A DNA stretch of 64,000 nucleotides from Rouxiella badensis (GCA_026967495.1 CP114060.1:3968001-4032000), one strand, 5' to 3'; numbered from the stretch's first letter, positions 18,300-26,355 are shown. The notes: a model not told the origin generated them from the sequence alone. A program made the numbers and translations.

Positions 18300-18935
18300 T
18301 TAGAACTTGTAACCCACGGCGAACATGAACACCCATGGATTGAGCTGCGTACTCACCGACTGTTGCTCGCCACCCGCCTTGAAGCGTGCGGTGGTGTCGA
18401 TGTCCATCCACCAGACCGAGGCATTCAGCAGCCAGTTGCGATTGATGTTGTAGTCGACCCCCGCCTGACCCGCCCAACCCCACGAATGTTTCATGCTCAG
18501 GTCAGACAGTCCGGCATTGGAGCCGGTTTCGTTAAAGCGCGCATGATAGAAGGTGGTGTAGTTAACGCCGACGCCGACATACGGACGCAGTGTGTCTTCT
18601 TTATCACCAAAATAATACTGCGCCATCAGCGTTGGCGGCAGTTGACGCACGGTGGCGATATCGCCCATTCCATTGAGGCCGATTTTATGCCTGAAAGGGG
18701 TTGCGGCCAGCAGTTCGGTACCGATGTTATCAGTCCACATGTAACCTAAAGTCAGGCCCATCTGGGTGTTGTTGCTGGCATTAAACGATCCCAGCGAACC
18801 CAGTACGCTCGGCGAATTTGCCGAAGGTCTTACCGTTGCGGTACCGACGCGAACAATTACATCCCCGGCCTGATTGGCACTGGCTACCGTTGGCAAAACG
18901 GCTGCGGCGAGCAGTGCCCAATGTGCTGCTTTCAT
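18300..18935 (-). CDS. ompW: Outer membrane protein OmpW
   Basis: Eight-stranded outer-membrane beta-barrel of the OmpW family, a small hydrophobic channel. It is 211 residues, with a signal peptide MKAAHWALLAAAVLPTVASA and likely cleavage before NQAGDV. Family segments seen are GTATVRPS, YMWTDNIGTELLAATPFRHKI, PPTLMAQYYFG and YVGVGVNYTTF. The last residue is Phe (VGYKF), the usual BAM recognition end. A consensus FNR box lies about 140 bases upstream, consistent with known anaerobic activation of E. coli ompW. Confidence 0.96.
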   Translation of the reverse strand: MKAAHWALLAAAVLPTVASANQAGDVIVRVGTATVRPSANSPSVLGSLGSFNASNNTQMGLTLGYMWTDNIGTELLAATPFRHKIGLNGMGDIATVRQLPPTLMAQYYFGDKEDTLRPYVGVGVNYTTFYHARFNETGSNAGLSDLSMKHSWGWAGQAGVDYNINRNWLLNASVWWMDIDTTARFKAGGEQQSVSTQLNPWVFMFAVGYKF

Positions 18936-19077
18936 TATCCATTCCCTCGTTGTGGTTATTTACGGGTATTTAGCCATACTCCGCAAAGTTTTAGCCGTAT
19001 CGAGGTCAGGTTTTTATATGAAAACTGATGTAAATGCACATTGTTAAATTGATTCTAACTTACTAATAACAAAGGCA

Positions 19078-19091
19078 TTGATCTGGATCAA
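19078..19091. promoter_or_regulatory. FNR-type box upstream of ompW
   Basis: TTGATCTGGATCAA is a perfect match to the FNR consensus TTGAT-N4-ATCAA. It lies between divergent ompW and the YkgJ-type gene, about 143 bases from the ompW start. Confidence 0.75.
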
Positions 19092-19216
19092 AAAATGCTT
19101 TTTTAATCTTTACGACTGGCAATGAAATATCAGTTGTGGAAAAAATCGGGAGCGCGTAATTTGCTTTCTCACAGTTTGTTTTTGGTTTTACGTTTCCGTT
19201 TTCGGTAGCTTCCAAG

Positions 19217-19585
19217 ATGAGCGATATTGATAATCCCTGCGTGTCCTGCGGCGCATGTTGCGCCTATTTCCGTGTATCTTTTTACTGGGCTGAATCTGAA
19301 GAGGCAGGCGGCGTCGTTCCGCAAGCGTTAACAGAGCAAGTCACCCCTTTCCTGAGCTGTATGCAAGGCACCAATGTTCCCAAGTCGCCGCGATGTGTGG
19401 CGCTTGACGGTGAAATTGGCAAATCGGTTTCCTGTTCCATCTATCTGAACCGTCCAACGCCTTGCCGTGAGTTTGACCAGTCTGGTCTCAACGACGTTGC
19501 CAACGAAGCCTGCGATCGCGCACGTGCACGCTATGGTTTACCGCCATTAATGCAGGCCGTCTCGCTGGCGACACTTGCCGTTTAG
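19217..19585 (+). CDS. YkgJ-type cysteine-cluster (zinc/iron-chelating) protein
   Basis: A 122-residue protein of the YkgJ/UPF0153 CxxCxxxxC family. Clustered cysteines are seen in NPCVSCGACCAYFRVSFYW at the N-terminus, PRCVAL in the middle, and SCSIYLNRPTPCREF with EACDRAR toward the end. The family is predicted to bind iron or zinc, possibly an Fe-S cluster; no reaction is established. It is divergent from ompW across the FNR box, so co-regulation by oxygen is possible but unproven. A strong bidirectional terminator follows. Confidence 0.85.
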   Translation: MSDIDNPCVSCGACCAYFRVSFYWAESEEAGGVVPQALTEQVTPFLSCMQGTNVPKSPRCVALDGEIGKSVSCSIYLNRPTPCREFDQSGLNDVANEACDRARARYGLPPLMQAVSLATLAV

Positions 19586-19608
19586 TCAGAGGTCAGAAAG
19601 AGATGACA

Positions 19609-19638
19609 AAAAAAACGCCGGAAATTTCCGGCGTTTTA
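19609..19638. terminator. Bidirectional terminator
   Basis: The stem aaaacgccgg/ccggcgtttt with an aaattt loop lies between the converging YkgJ-type gene and the GT9 gene. Confidence 0.88.
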
Positions 19639-19657
19639 ATGAGATGCGATAATCGCT

Positions 19658-20719
19658 TCAGGCGGTGAGCAGTACACGCTCTTCAGCAGGCGCTAGCACC
19701 CTCGCGCGCAGCGCGGTGAAGTGGCTATAAACGCTGTCAACGTCTAACAGACCGACGTCCTCAGACGGCGCATTGATAACCGCACACGGCACCTTCCACG
19801 GCCCCCAGTAGACAGCGTCGCTGTTACCGAACATCGCTACCACAGGTTTTTGTACGCCAGCAGCAATATGCAGTGCGCCACCGTCGCTGGTGATTATTTG
19901 GTCGCAAAGCGACATCGCCGCCATTAACTCACGAATGCTGCGCGTTGGCAGTGCAATCAGGTTGATGTCTGCGCAAGCATCAATAATCCGCTGCGCTTTG
20001 CTATCATCGCCAGGATGCTCAGGGTTGTCCTCTGCGCCCGGAGACCAGAACAACACTATCTGGCAGTCTTCACGCGCCGACAGTCGGCGGGTGAACTCGA
20101 TAAACTTCTCGACCTGCCAACGTTGCTGAGGTTTACGCGCGCTAATTTGCACGCCATAGACCGGCTTATCACGTTTAATGCCATACTTTTCTGCCATCTT
20201 GGCAATTTCAGGCTCGGAGACGTAGAGTTCGAGCGGCCCCGGTAGTTGGTCAATACCTAGAGGTTGAGACAGCTTATTCAGTGATTCAACAATATGCTGT
20301 CCTTTCACTGAAGGAATTTTATCCGTCACGCAGTCAGGCCAGTGATCGCCGATGGCAATAATGCGCTTCGCGCCCGACATTTTGGCCCATTTTAGCGCCC
20401 GCTTGTCGGAACTGCCCACGATGGCCACGTCATAACGTGCAAAACGCACCGAAAAGATGGTTTTTAGTCGAGCGAGATAGACTCCAAGCAAGGTTTGCCC
20501 GAGTTTACGGTGATGTGATTTGCAGTAGAGGTGGACTTTACCGATGTGCGGGTTCCCCTCCAGAACATCTTTATTATAGGTATTAACCAGCAAATCAAGC
20601 TTGTTCGTTTTTTGCCCTGCAAGCGTGGCAATCAGCGGCGTTGTTAAAATAAGATCGCCAATATTGTCACGTCTAATCAAAAGAATTTTCATATTCGCTG
20701 CTAAGGTAGATAAACTCAT
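19658..20719 (-). CDS. Glycosyltransferase family 9 (heptosyltransferase-like) protein
   Basis: GT9 fold, the family of ADP-heptose:LPS heptosyltransferases. N-terminal MKILLIRRDNIGDLILTTPL matches the WaaF/WaaC-type start. The C-terminal donor-binding part holds RSIRELMAAMSLCDQIITSD followed by GGALHIAAGVQKPVVAMFG. The annotated 353 residues start at 20719 (AGGA upstream). A start at 20692 would begin exactly at MKILLIRR and fits family alignments equally well. It stands alone, not in a waa cluster, so acceptor and pathway cannot be told; LPS-core or another surface glycan is likely. Short, AT-rich upstream DNA (20720-21008) separates it from yciC. Confidence 0.85.
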   Translation of the reverse strand: MSLSTLAANMKILLIRRDNIGDLILTTPLIATLAGQKTNKLDLLVNTYNKDVLEGNPHIGKVHLYCKSHHRKLGQTLLGVYLARLKTIFSVRFARYDVAIVGSSDKRALKWAKMSGAKRIIAIGDHWPDCVTDKIPSVKGQHIVESLNKLSQPLGIDQLPGPLELYVSEPEIAKMAEKYGIKRDKPVYGVQISARKPQQRWQVEKFIEFTRRLSAREDCQIVLFWSPGAEDNPEHPGDDSKAQRIIDACADINLIALPTRSIRELMAAMSLCDQIITSDGGALHIAAGVQKPVVAMFGNSDAVYWGPWKVPCAVINAPSEDVGLLDVDSVYSHFTALRARVLAPAEERVLLTA

Positions 20720-21008
20720 TGCATCCTAGTTTTGCTAAAAAAAACAATCAAGACTCTTTACGCAAAAAGAGCGAATTTTCATTTATTTATCTTGAAAGTG
20801 AATTTATTTTCGAATTAATTGTCTTCCAATTTAATCCTTATAAATCCGCTTTTTAATCCCAAATTCCTGAAAAAAATGCGCGTACATTAAACCAGCAAAA
20901 GTAAGAGTTCGTAAGAAGCGTCACTCAAGCGATTGCCGGGGTGCCAGCAAGACCATTACAAGGTACAATCGCGGTTCGGAAAAATTATAGATACCCTTAG
21001 GAGCCTTC

Positions 21009-21761
21009 ATGCCTATCACGGCCAGTTCGTTGTACCGTGACAGTTTCAATTTTTTGCGTAATCAACTCGGCAGCATCTTGCTGCTGGCGCTGTTGACCGC
21101 ATTTATTACCGTCATTTTGAATCACGCTTTTACACCGGACAGCGATCAACTCAGCCTGCTCACCAGCGGTAGCGACTCGCTCTCGGACACGGCAGGGATG
21201 AGCATTCAGGAAATCATTCAGCAGATGACCCCTGAGCAACAGATGGTGCTGCTAAAAGTATCTGCTGCAGCCACCTTCTCGGCATTGGTCGGTAACGTGC
21301 TGTTGGTTGGCGGTCTGATGACGCTCATCCAGCAGGTTTCGTCAGGCGTGCGCACCAGCGCGCTGCGCTCTATCGGTGCCTCAGCCCCTATGCTGCCGCG
21401 CGTGCTGCTGCTGATGTTCCTGTGTACCCTGATTGTGCAGCTTGGCTTGACGCTTTTCATCGTCCCCGGTCTGATTATTGCGGTCGCAGTTTCATTCGCG
21501 CCGATTATTGTGGCGACGGAGAAGGTAGGCGTTTTCAAGTCGATTAAATTGAGCGCCAAACTGGCCTTTGCCAACAGCCGCCTGATTGTTCCTGCCATCA
21601 TGCTGTGGTTGGCAGCAAAAATGCTGGTATTACTGGCCGTCAGCCATTTGAAGTTCTTGGGTCCTGAAGTGGCTACCGTAGTGCTCAGCGCGGTGAGCAA
21701 CCTCATTTCGGCCTATCTGCTGATTTATCTGTTCCGCCTTTACACCAAACTGCGCGCCTGA
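21009..21761 (+). CDS. yciC: YciC family inner membrane protein
   Basis: UPF0259 polytopic membrane protein of 250 residues, close to the E. coli length. It begins MPITASSLYRDSFNFLRNQL. About six hydrophobic segments are visible, for example SILLLALLTAFITVIL, TFSALVGNVLLVGGLM, VLLLMFLCTLIVQLGLTLFI and VPAIMLWLAAKMLVLLAV. The function is not established. TAGGAG precedes the ATG. It heads the yciC-yciB-yciA series but is separated from yciB by a terminator. Confidence 0.94.
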   Translation: MPITASSLYRDSFNFLRNQLGSILLLALLTAFITVILNHAFTPDSDQLSLLTSGSDSLSDTAGMSIQEIIQQMTPEQQMVLLKVSAAATFSALVGNVLLVGGLMTLIQQVSSGVRTSALRSIGASAPMLPRVLLLMFLCTLIVQLGLTLFIVPGLIIAVAVSFAPIIVATEKVGVFKSIKLSAKLAFANSRLIVPAIMLWLAAKMLVLLAVSHLKFLGPEVATVVLSAVSNLISAYLLIYLFRLYTKLRA

Positions 21762-21791
21762 CGCCAGGCGAGACAGATTGTCGAAAGAGTC

Positions 21792-21819
21792 AAAAGGGGC
21801 GAAAAACGCCCCTTTATTT
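21792..21819 (+). terminator. Terminator after yciC
   Basis: The stem aaaggggcg/cgcccctttat with an aaaa loop ends in TTATTTC. Confidence 0.82.
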
Positions 21820-22017
21820 CGTCTTCAGCGAATAAAAAACCCGATTTCGCTCAGGATAATGTAACGAACTGAAAACAAACGCCTCATTTGAATAACAACT
21901 GTGGCAAAGTCACCAAATTCGACAATGCTCTACTGTACGGGATGAAAAACGGGCCGCATTTTGAAGGCAGAAAAGGATCCGGTATAGTCAGGGCTTACCT
22001 AAAATATGGAATGAAGT

Positions 22018-22611
22018 ATGAAGCAGCTCCTTGATTTTCTTCCCCTGATTGTATTCTTTGTTTTTTATAAGCTTTACGACATCTATGTGGCATCGGGTGC
22101 TCTGATTGCCGCCACTGCGCTGGCTTTGATTATTACCTGGATCAAATACCGCAAAGTGGAAAAAATGACACTTATTACCTTTGTTATGGTCGCCGTTTTC
22201 GGTACGTTAACGTTGGTATTCCATGATGACCTGTTCATTAAATGGAAAGTGACGGTGATTTATGTGCTGTTCTCAGGCGCATTGCTCGTTAGCCAATTGG
22301 TTTTGAAGAAACCGCTGATTCAGCGGATGCTGGGTAAAGAGCTGACGTTGCCCGATGCGGTTTGGGGCAAGCTGAACGTCGCATGGGCTATTTTCTTCCT
22401 GCTCTGCGGTCTGGCGAATATTTACGTCGCCTTCTGGTTGCCAGAAAACGTGTGGGTTAACTTCAAAGTATTCGGACTTACCGTTCTGACCCTGGTATTC
22501 ACGCTGTTAAGCGGCATATATATCTTCAGACATATGCCTGAAGAAGAAAAAGAAGAAAAAAATAGACGTAAACCTGCCGTAGGTCCCTTTCCTCTTCGGT
22601 TAGGGACTTAA
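22018..22611 (+). CDS. yciB: YciB inner membrane septation protein (C-terminus extended, possibly by an indel)
   Basis: Five-helix inner membrane protein (also called IspZ) linked to cell-envelope integrity and septation. MKQLLDFLPLIVFFVFYKLYD and HDDLFIKWKVTVIYVLFSG are nearly identical to E. coli. The reading frame is 197 residues against 179. After HMPEEEKEEK it runs through NRRKPAVGPFPLRLGT. Adding one A to the seven-base A-run near 22557 would give EEKK-stop and a normal length, so the last 16 residues may be an artefact. yciA begins just downstream. Confidence 0.93.
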   Translation: MKQLLDFLPLIVFFVFYKLYDIYVASGALIAATALALIITWIKYRKVEKMTLITFVMVAVFGTLTLVFHDDLFIKWKVTVIYVLFSGALLVSQLVLKKPLIQRMLGKELTLPDAVWGKLNVAWAIFFLLCGLANIYVAFWLPENVWVNFKVFGLTVLTLVFTLLSGIYIFRHMPEEEKEEKNRRKPAVGPFPLRLGT

Positions 22612-22628
22612 ACTTTAGATTTCTCAAT

Positions 22629-23084
22629 GTGAAGCCCATCGATATGAACGATAAACATAAGTTACCCAATGGCGAAATGGTGTTACGCACATTGGCTATG
22701 CCTGCAGACACCAATGCAAACGGCGATATTTTCGGCGGCTGGTTAATGTCGCAGATGGATATGGGCGGCGCAATACAGGCTAAGGAAATCGCCAAAGGAC
22801 GTGTGGTTACCGTGCGCGTTGACGGCATGACTTTCCTAAAACCGGTGGCCGTAGGTGATGTGGTTTGTTGTTATGCCCGCTGTATTAAAACCGGCAATAG
22901 CTCTATTACTATCAATGTCGAGGTATGGGTCAAGAAAGTCTCTTCTGAGCCTATCGGCCAGCGCTATATCGCGACCGAAGCGGTATTTACCTACGTTGCC
23001 GTAGACGATCAGGGGAAATCCCGTCAATTGCCGGAAGGTCGCAGCAACTTCAGCGTAGAAACCGCAGGTTCGCTGGACGACTAA
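22629..23084 (+). CDS. yciA: Acyl-CoA thioesterase YciA
   Basis: Hot-dog-fold thioesterase hydrolysing short- to long-chain acyl-CoAs. The family core is seen as RTLAMPADTNANGDIFGGWL with the catalytic Asn/Asp region, VTVRVDGMTFLKPVAVGDVV, and VEVWVKKVSSEPIGQRY. The frame is 151 residues from the GTG at 22629, or 146 from the ATG at 22644 (MNDKHKLPNGEMVLRTL), which matches the family start better. Neither has a good ribosome binding site, suggesting coupling to yciB. Confidence 0.95.
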   Translation: MKPIDMNDKHKLPNGEMVLRTLAMPADTNANGDIFGGWLMSQMDMGGAIQAKEIAKGRVVTVRVDGMTFLKPVAVGDVVCCYARCIKTGNSSITINVEVWVKKVSSEPIGQRYIATEAVFTYVAVDDQGKSRQLPEGRSNFSVETAGSLDD

Positions 23085-23113
23085 CCGCCATTTGTTCTCA
23101 ACTCTTTTAATGA

Positions 23114-23143
23114 ACGTCGCGGCCAGCCGTGTGGCCGCGACGT
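23114..23143. terminator. Hairpin between yciA and the convergent membrane-protein gene
   Basis: The long GC-rich stem acgtcgcggcca/tggccgcgacgt with a short loop is followed on the plus strand by atttct. It probably ends both converging transcripts. Confidence 0.7.
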
Positions 23144-23152
23144 ATTTCTACG

Positions 23153-24181
23153 TTACGGCTTCACGTTATGATTCACGCGCGCTCTGTCTTCATGCGCCAC
23201 GTGATGCAGCTGGGTACGAAAACCCCATACTCCTGCAAAACCGGCAATAACCCCACCGATCACCAGTAAGACGAAGGCGAACCAGCTGGCTTTTGAAAGC
23301 TGAGCCGCGGCCTTGTCAGCCACTTCACGAGCTTTCTGCTCGGCGTCTGCCTTTAACTGCTGATATTTCTGATAGGCCTGCGTATACGCCTGCTGCGCTT
23401 TATCGACGATTTGGTCAGCTTCCTGATCCGACTTACCCGTTCTCGCCTTAATGATATTTTTCAGTGCGTCGCGGTCCGCCGCCTGCAGCGTGCTGTCACC
23501 GCGCGAGATAACGCCGCTTAGCCATTGTTTAATATCCTGGTCCGGTGCCTGCGAACTGCCCGCCTGCTGCATAGCCTGATCCGCTGCACCCTGTGCCTGG
23601 CCCTTCAGATTTTCAGGCTGAAGCTCTGGTTTACCCGTCTGGCGCAGCGTCGTTGTCAGTTCATTCTGCAGGTCATCGAGATTGATATTAGCCTGCTGGA
23701 GCTGATTCTTGACCAAGCTTCCCGCCTGTGGCACCGCGCTAGCAATGCCGCTGCCAACCGCTTTCAGGCCTTCGCCGGCGACGTTCATTGCGCCACCGAG
23801 TGCGCTACCGAACAGCGTGGCAATAATATAAGCAGAAATTAGGGTCACGACGCCCCACGACAGCACACCGTGCAATGCCCCTTCTCTTCTTGCCAAATAC
23901 CCCGCGAAATAACCACCAACCGCATAGGAAAGTAGCACGTTGACCAGCGTCCAGATGAGTGCACCGGTGCCCAGTCCATCCAGCGGATTGGACTCCTTGA
24001 GTGGATCAATTGTCGATGCACCAATGGCGGTGCCTAGCATCGAGAGCAGCAAATAGGTCACGATGGAGAGAATAACGCCGGCAAATACCGCCCCCCATGA
24101 AATCCGCCGAATATTGAGACGATAGGCCTCGGTAGTTATTCCATCATGTGATGAATAAAGCGTGGGATCATTATGCGTCAT
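23153..24181 (-). CDS. Four-helix membrane protein with long central helical region, function unknown
   Basis: A 342-residue protein I cannot name with confidence. Three hydrophobic helices lie at about 27-50 (ISWGAVFAGVILSIVTYLLL), 70-95 (ALIWTLVNVLLSYAVGGYFA) and 104-129 (GVLSWGVVTLISAYIIATLF). A Gln/Ala/Lys-rich soluble region of about 165 residues follows, partly likely coiled coil (QAYTQAYQKYQQLKADAEQK). A fourth helix lies at about 298-320 (WFAFVLLVIGGVIAGFAGVW) before a short basic tail. Glycines are frequent in the helices. It resembles proteins sometimes labelled PhnA-like or YrzE-like, which have no proven activity. It is monocistronic, convergent with yciA and followed upstream by tonB on the same strand. 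Confidence 0.75.
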   Translation of the reverse strand: MTHNDPTLYSSHDGITTEAYRLNIRRISWGAVFAGVILSIVTYLLLSMLGTAIGASTIDPLKESNPLDGLGTGALIWTLVNVLLSYAVGGYFAGYLARREGALHGVLSWGVVTLISAYIIATLFGSALGGAMNVAGEGLKAVGSGIASAVPQAGSLVKNQLQQANINLDDLQNELTTTLRQTGKPELQPENLKGQAQGAADQAMQQAGSSQAPDQDIKQWLSGVISRGDSTLQAADRDALKNIIKARTGKSDQEADQIVDKAQQAYTQAYQKYQQLKADAEQKAREVADKAAAQLSKASWFAFVLLVIGGVIAGFAGVWGFRTQLHHVAHEDRARVNHNVKP

Positions 24182-24433
24182 AATTATTTCCTCTATAAAT
24201 TAATGACATGAAGTGATAGATGGCAACAGAAGTCCCCTCGATGACCCACCTGGGTCACGAAAATATGCGACAACCAATTATCATTCATATGAAAGCACTG
24301 GCTTTGATAAGGGTATATTCTTATTTAATTTAAATAATAAGAACAAATTACCGCTAACCCTTTAGAGGATAGACAATAAAACAGGAGTGTGTTCAAAAAA
24401 ACAGCGTTTAAAAATAGGGGCGATCGCAGAAAT
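24182..24433. other. Upstream region of the membrane-protein gene
   Basis: About 250 AT-rich bases containing an inverted repeat, ttcttattta...taataagaa, near 24309-24334 and a small palindrome, gacccacctgggtc, near 24243-24256. Either could be an operator. No gene seen. Confidence 0.35.
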
Positions 24434-24468
24434 AATAAAAAAGGGATAAAACCGGCGTTTTATCCCTT
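24434..24468 (-). terminator. Terminator of tonB
   Basis: The stem aagggataaaa/ttttatccctt is followed on the minus strand by TTTTTTATTATT. Confidence 0.85.
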
Positions 24469-24495
24469 CCTTTAGCAGCAGACTATGGTAAGAAA

Positions 24496-25293
24496 TTATT
24501 CCTCGAGGCCACCGCCGCCGTTCATTTTAAATACCAGCGTGACGGTCAGGTTTTTGGCCTGTTTAGGCTCATAGCGCCATTTGTTCATCGCCATTTTCAC
24601 CTCACGCTCAAACATATTACGCGGCTCGGCAGACAAGATTCTGATGTTGTCCACGCGACCGTCGCTGTCTACATCGAATTGCACCTTGACCCGCCCTTCG
24701 ATGCGCAGCGCGAAGGCGCGCGCAGGATACTGCGGCTTACCCCGCTCAAGCGGACGCGGACCACTGCTCGCGCCATTGGTTTGCGCTGCCGGTTTTGGCG
24801 CCTGTGCCACAGGCGCTTTTGAGGCAGCAAAAGGCGAAGACTCGGCTTTGGCGACTTCCTGCGTTTTCTCGACCGGTTTCTGCTGAGGCTGCGGATGCGG
24901 CTTTGGCTTCGGTTTTTCGAGCGGCTTTTTGACCGGTTTTGGCGGCTTCGGCTTTGGCTTCGGCTTGGGTTCTGGCAACGGCACAGCAACGGGTTGCGTC
25001 ACCACCGGATCGGGTTTGACCTCCGGCTCCGGCTCAGGGTCGGGCTGCGGCTGTACCTCAGGCTGTGGCGTTGGCGGCGGAGCGAAGGTCTCTGGATTAA
25101 CCATGGTGACGCTCATCACGTGCTCTTCCTGCCTGGGCATCTTAACGGCATCGGTGAGGGTCACGTAGAGTAAGGCCGCAATAAGCGCGGCATGGATGCC
25201 GATAGAGAGCAAGGCCGGCAATGTTACTCTGCGAATGATTGACTGATTTTTTAACGGCATGGCATTAGTTAAAGACATCGCTCTTGGCTGCAT
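24496..25293 (-). CDS. tonB: Energy transducer TonB
   Basis: Transmits proton-motive force from ExbB/ExbD to outer-membrane receptors for siderophores and cobalamin. One N-terminal membrane helix with the SxxxH motif (LLSIGIHAALIAALLYV) is followed by a long periplasmic Pro-rich spacer of EP/KP repeats (PDPEPEPEV, PKPKPKPKPP). The C-terminal domain shows PQYPARAFALRIEGRVKV, FDVDSDGRVDNIRIL and FEREVKMAMNKWRYEP. The frame is 265 residues from 25293; in-frame ATGs at 25278 and 25260 are alternative starts. Two Fur-like boxes lie upstream, consistent with iron repression of tonB. Confidence 0.96.
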   Translation of the reverse strand: MQPRAMSLTNAMPLKNQSIIRRVTLPALLSIGIHAALIAALLYVTLTDAVKMPRQEEHVMSVTMVNPETFAPPPTPQPEVQPQPDPEPEPEVKPDPVVTQPVAVPLPEPKPKPKPKPPKPVKKPLEKPKPKPHPQPQQKPVEKTQEVAKAESSPFAASKAPVAQAPKPAAQTNGASSGPRPLERGKPQYPARAFALRIEGRVKVQFDVDSDGRVDNIRILSAEPRNMFEREVKMAMNKWRYEPKQAKNLTVTLVFKMNGGGGLEE

Positions 25294-25330
25294 AATGATT
25301 CAATTTCCCCGTGAATCCGCAAGTTTAAAT

Positions 25331-25373
25331 GCAAATAGCAATCATATTCAATAAGGAGATGAAAACTATTCTC
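25331..25373 (-). promoter_or_regulatory. Putative Fur boxes upstream of tonB
   Basis: Two 19-base segments, 25331-25349 (gcaaatagcaatcatattc) and 25355-25373 (ggagatgaaaactattctc), match the Fur consensus at about 11-12 of 19 positions by eye. Their place, 40-80 bases before the tonB start, fits the promoter. Confidence 0.5.
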
Positions 25374-25502
25374 AAATACTGCACTTTTGATTCATCCATC
25401 CCTCTTTCCCTGAGGACAGGGTTTCGCTATGGTAACTCACCCTAATGAAACGAACGCATTAGGATGTATTCGATATTTTGACAACAAATGACAAGGTGAA
25501 CC

Positions 25503-25799
25503 ATGCTTTACATGATCTATTCTGAAGATGTTGCCAATTCTCTGGAAAAAAGACGCATCGCGCGCCCTGCGCATATCGATCGTCTGCAAAAGCTGAAAGA
25601 TCAGGGCCGAGTTCTGGTGGGCGGACCACTTCCGGCTATCGACAGCGAAGAGCCTGGCGATGCGGGCATGACGGGTTCACTGGTGATTGCTGAGTTTGAA
25701 AGCCTGGAAGCCGCTAAAAGCTGGGCCGAAGTTGACCCTTATATGCTGGCAGGCGTGTACCACAAGACGACCGTTAAACCTTTTAAGAAAACCATCTAA
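25503..25799 (+). CDS. yciI: YciI family protein
   Basis: A 98-residue protein with a ferredoxin-like fold of the YciI/YCII family. Family features are MLYMIYSEDVANSLEKR, RPAHIDRLQKLKDQGRVLVG with the conserved His, and the Asp in WAEVDPYMLAGVY. The structure is known in the family but the reaction is not. It is divergent from tonB and ends at a hairpin. Confidence 0.94.
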   Translation: MLYMIYSEDVANSLEKRRIARPAHIDRLQKLKDQGRVLVGGPLPAIDSEEPGDAGMTGSLVIAEFESLEAAKSWAEVDPYMLAGVYHKTTVKPFKKTI

Positions 25800-25821
25800 G
25801 CCGTCATTTTGGCCGGGTTTC

Positions 25822-25852
25822 ACAGAAGCAGGGGTACCCTGCTTCTTTCATT
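25822..25852 (+). terminator. Terminator after yciI
   Basis: The stem agaagcagg/cctgcttct (with ggtac between) is followed by TTTCATT. Confidence 0.8.
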
Positions 25853-25921
25853 CTGAAGTGCCAAGCTAACCTCAGGCTTACGTGTTAGACTGATTCCCCC
25901 AACCTGTGAGGTTACCCCATT

Positions 25922-26092
25922 ATGTCATTCTTCGACGGATTGAAGTTTCTGACCAGTAAAACGAGCAAGGTAGTGTGCCCAGAATGCAAGGCAGCGACCG
26001 AGCAGTTAAGTGCCAAAGTGCGTAAAAACGCGACGCTGGTTTGCCCGAGATGCGGCGCCCTTTTTCGCGTGGGCGACAACGGACAGGCGTAA
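25922..26092 (+). CDS. YnfU-like small zinc-ribbon protein
   Basis: A 56-residue protein starting MSFFDGLKFLTSKTSKVV. It carries two CPxC knuckles, CPECKAATEQ near residue 19 and CPRCGALF near 42, which make a likely four-cysteine zinc site. Length and pattern fit the YnfU family of small enterobacterial zinc-binding proteins, whose role is unknown. An upstream GAGG about ten bases before the ATG supports translation. Confidence 0.75.
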   Translation: MSFFDGLKFLTSKTSKVVCPECKAATEQLSAKVRKNATLVCPRCGALFRVGDNGQA

Positions 26093-26112
26093 AAAAAGGC
26101 GCTCTACGCGCC
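26091..26112 (-). terminator. Terminator of yciY
   Basis: The stem ggcgc/gcgcc (26098-26102, 26108-26112) has seven A on the plus strand, giving a T7 run after the stem on the minus strand. It directly abuts the stop of the converging zinc-ribbon gene. Confidence 0.7.
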
Positions 26113-26178
26113 CAATATTCTTTCATCACACGTTGATGACCTATTATTGTCACCTGACGAGAAAGCCCTATTGCCTCA

Positions 26179-26355
26179 TCACCAGACGTGGATGACTCTA
26201 AACAGGCTGACACGCTGTTGCTGTAGACAATGGATCGCTCGAATACGGTAAATATGCCGATAGCGTCGAGATTGTCCTTCAAGCCAGCGGCTTTTTCTTC
26301 TCTGAGACTGACGCTGCATACGCCAACGGGCCACTTCATTTCTACTGCGTTTCAT
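26179..26355 (-). CDS. yciY: YciY family small basic protein
   Basis: A 58-residue, very Arg-rich peptide starting MKRSRNEVARWRMQRQSQ. It continues with RRKSRWLEGQSRRYRHIYRI and closely resembles E. coli YciY, which also lies beside cls. AAGGA precedes the ATG by 11 bases. Its function is unknown; the charge suggests nucleic-acid or membrane binding (inference). It is divergent from clsA. Confidence 0.85.
   Translation of the reverse strand: MKRSRNEVARWRMQRQSQRRKSRWLEGQSRRYRHIYRIRAIHCLQQQRVSLFRVIHVW

Noticed and set aside
24669..25173. Gly- and Arg-rich frames opposite or shifted in tonB
   Set aside because: They arise from the Pro/Lys repeat of tonB read in other frames.
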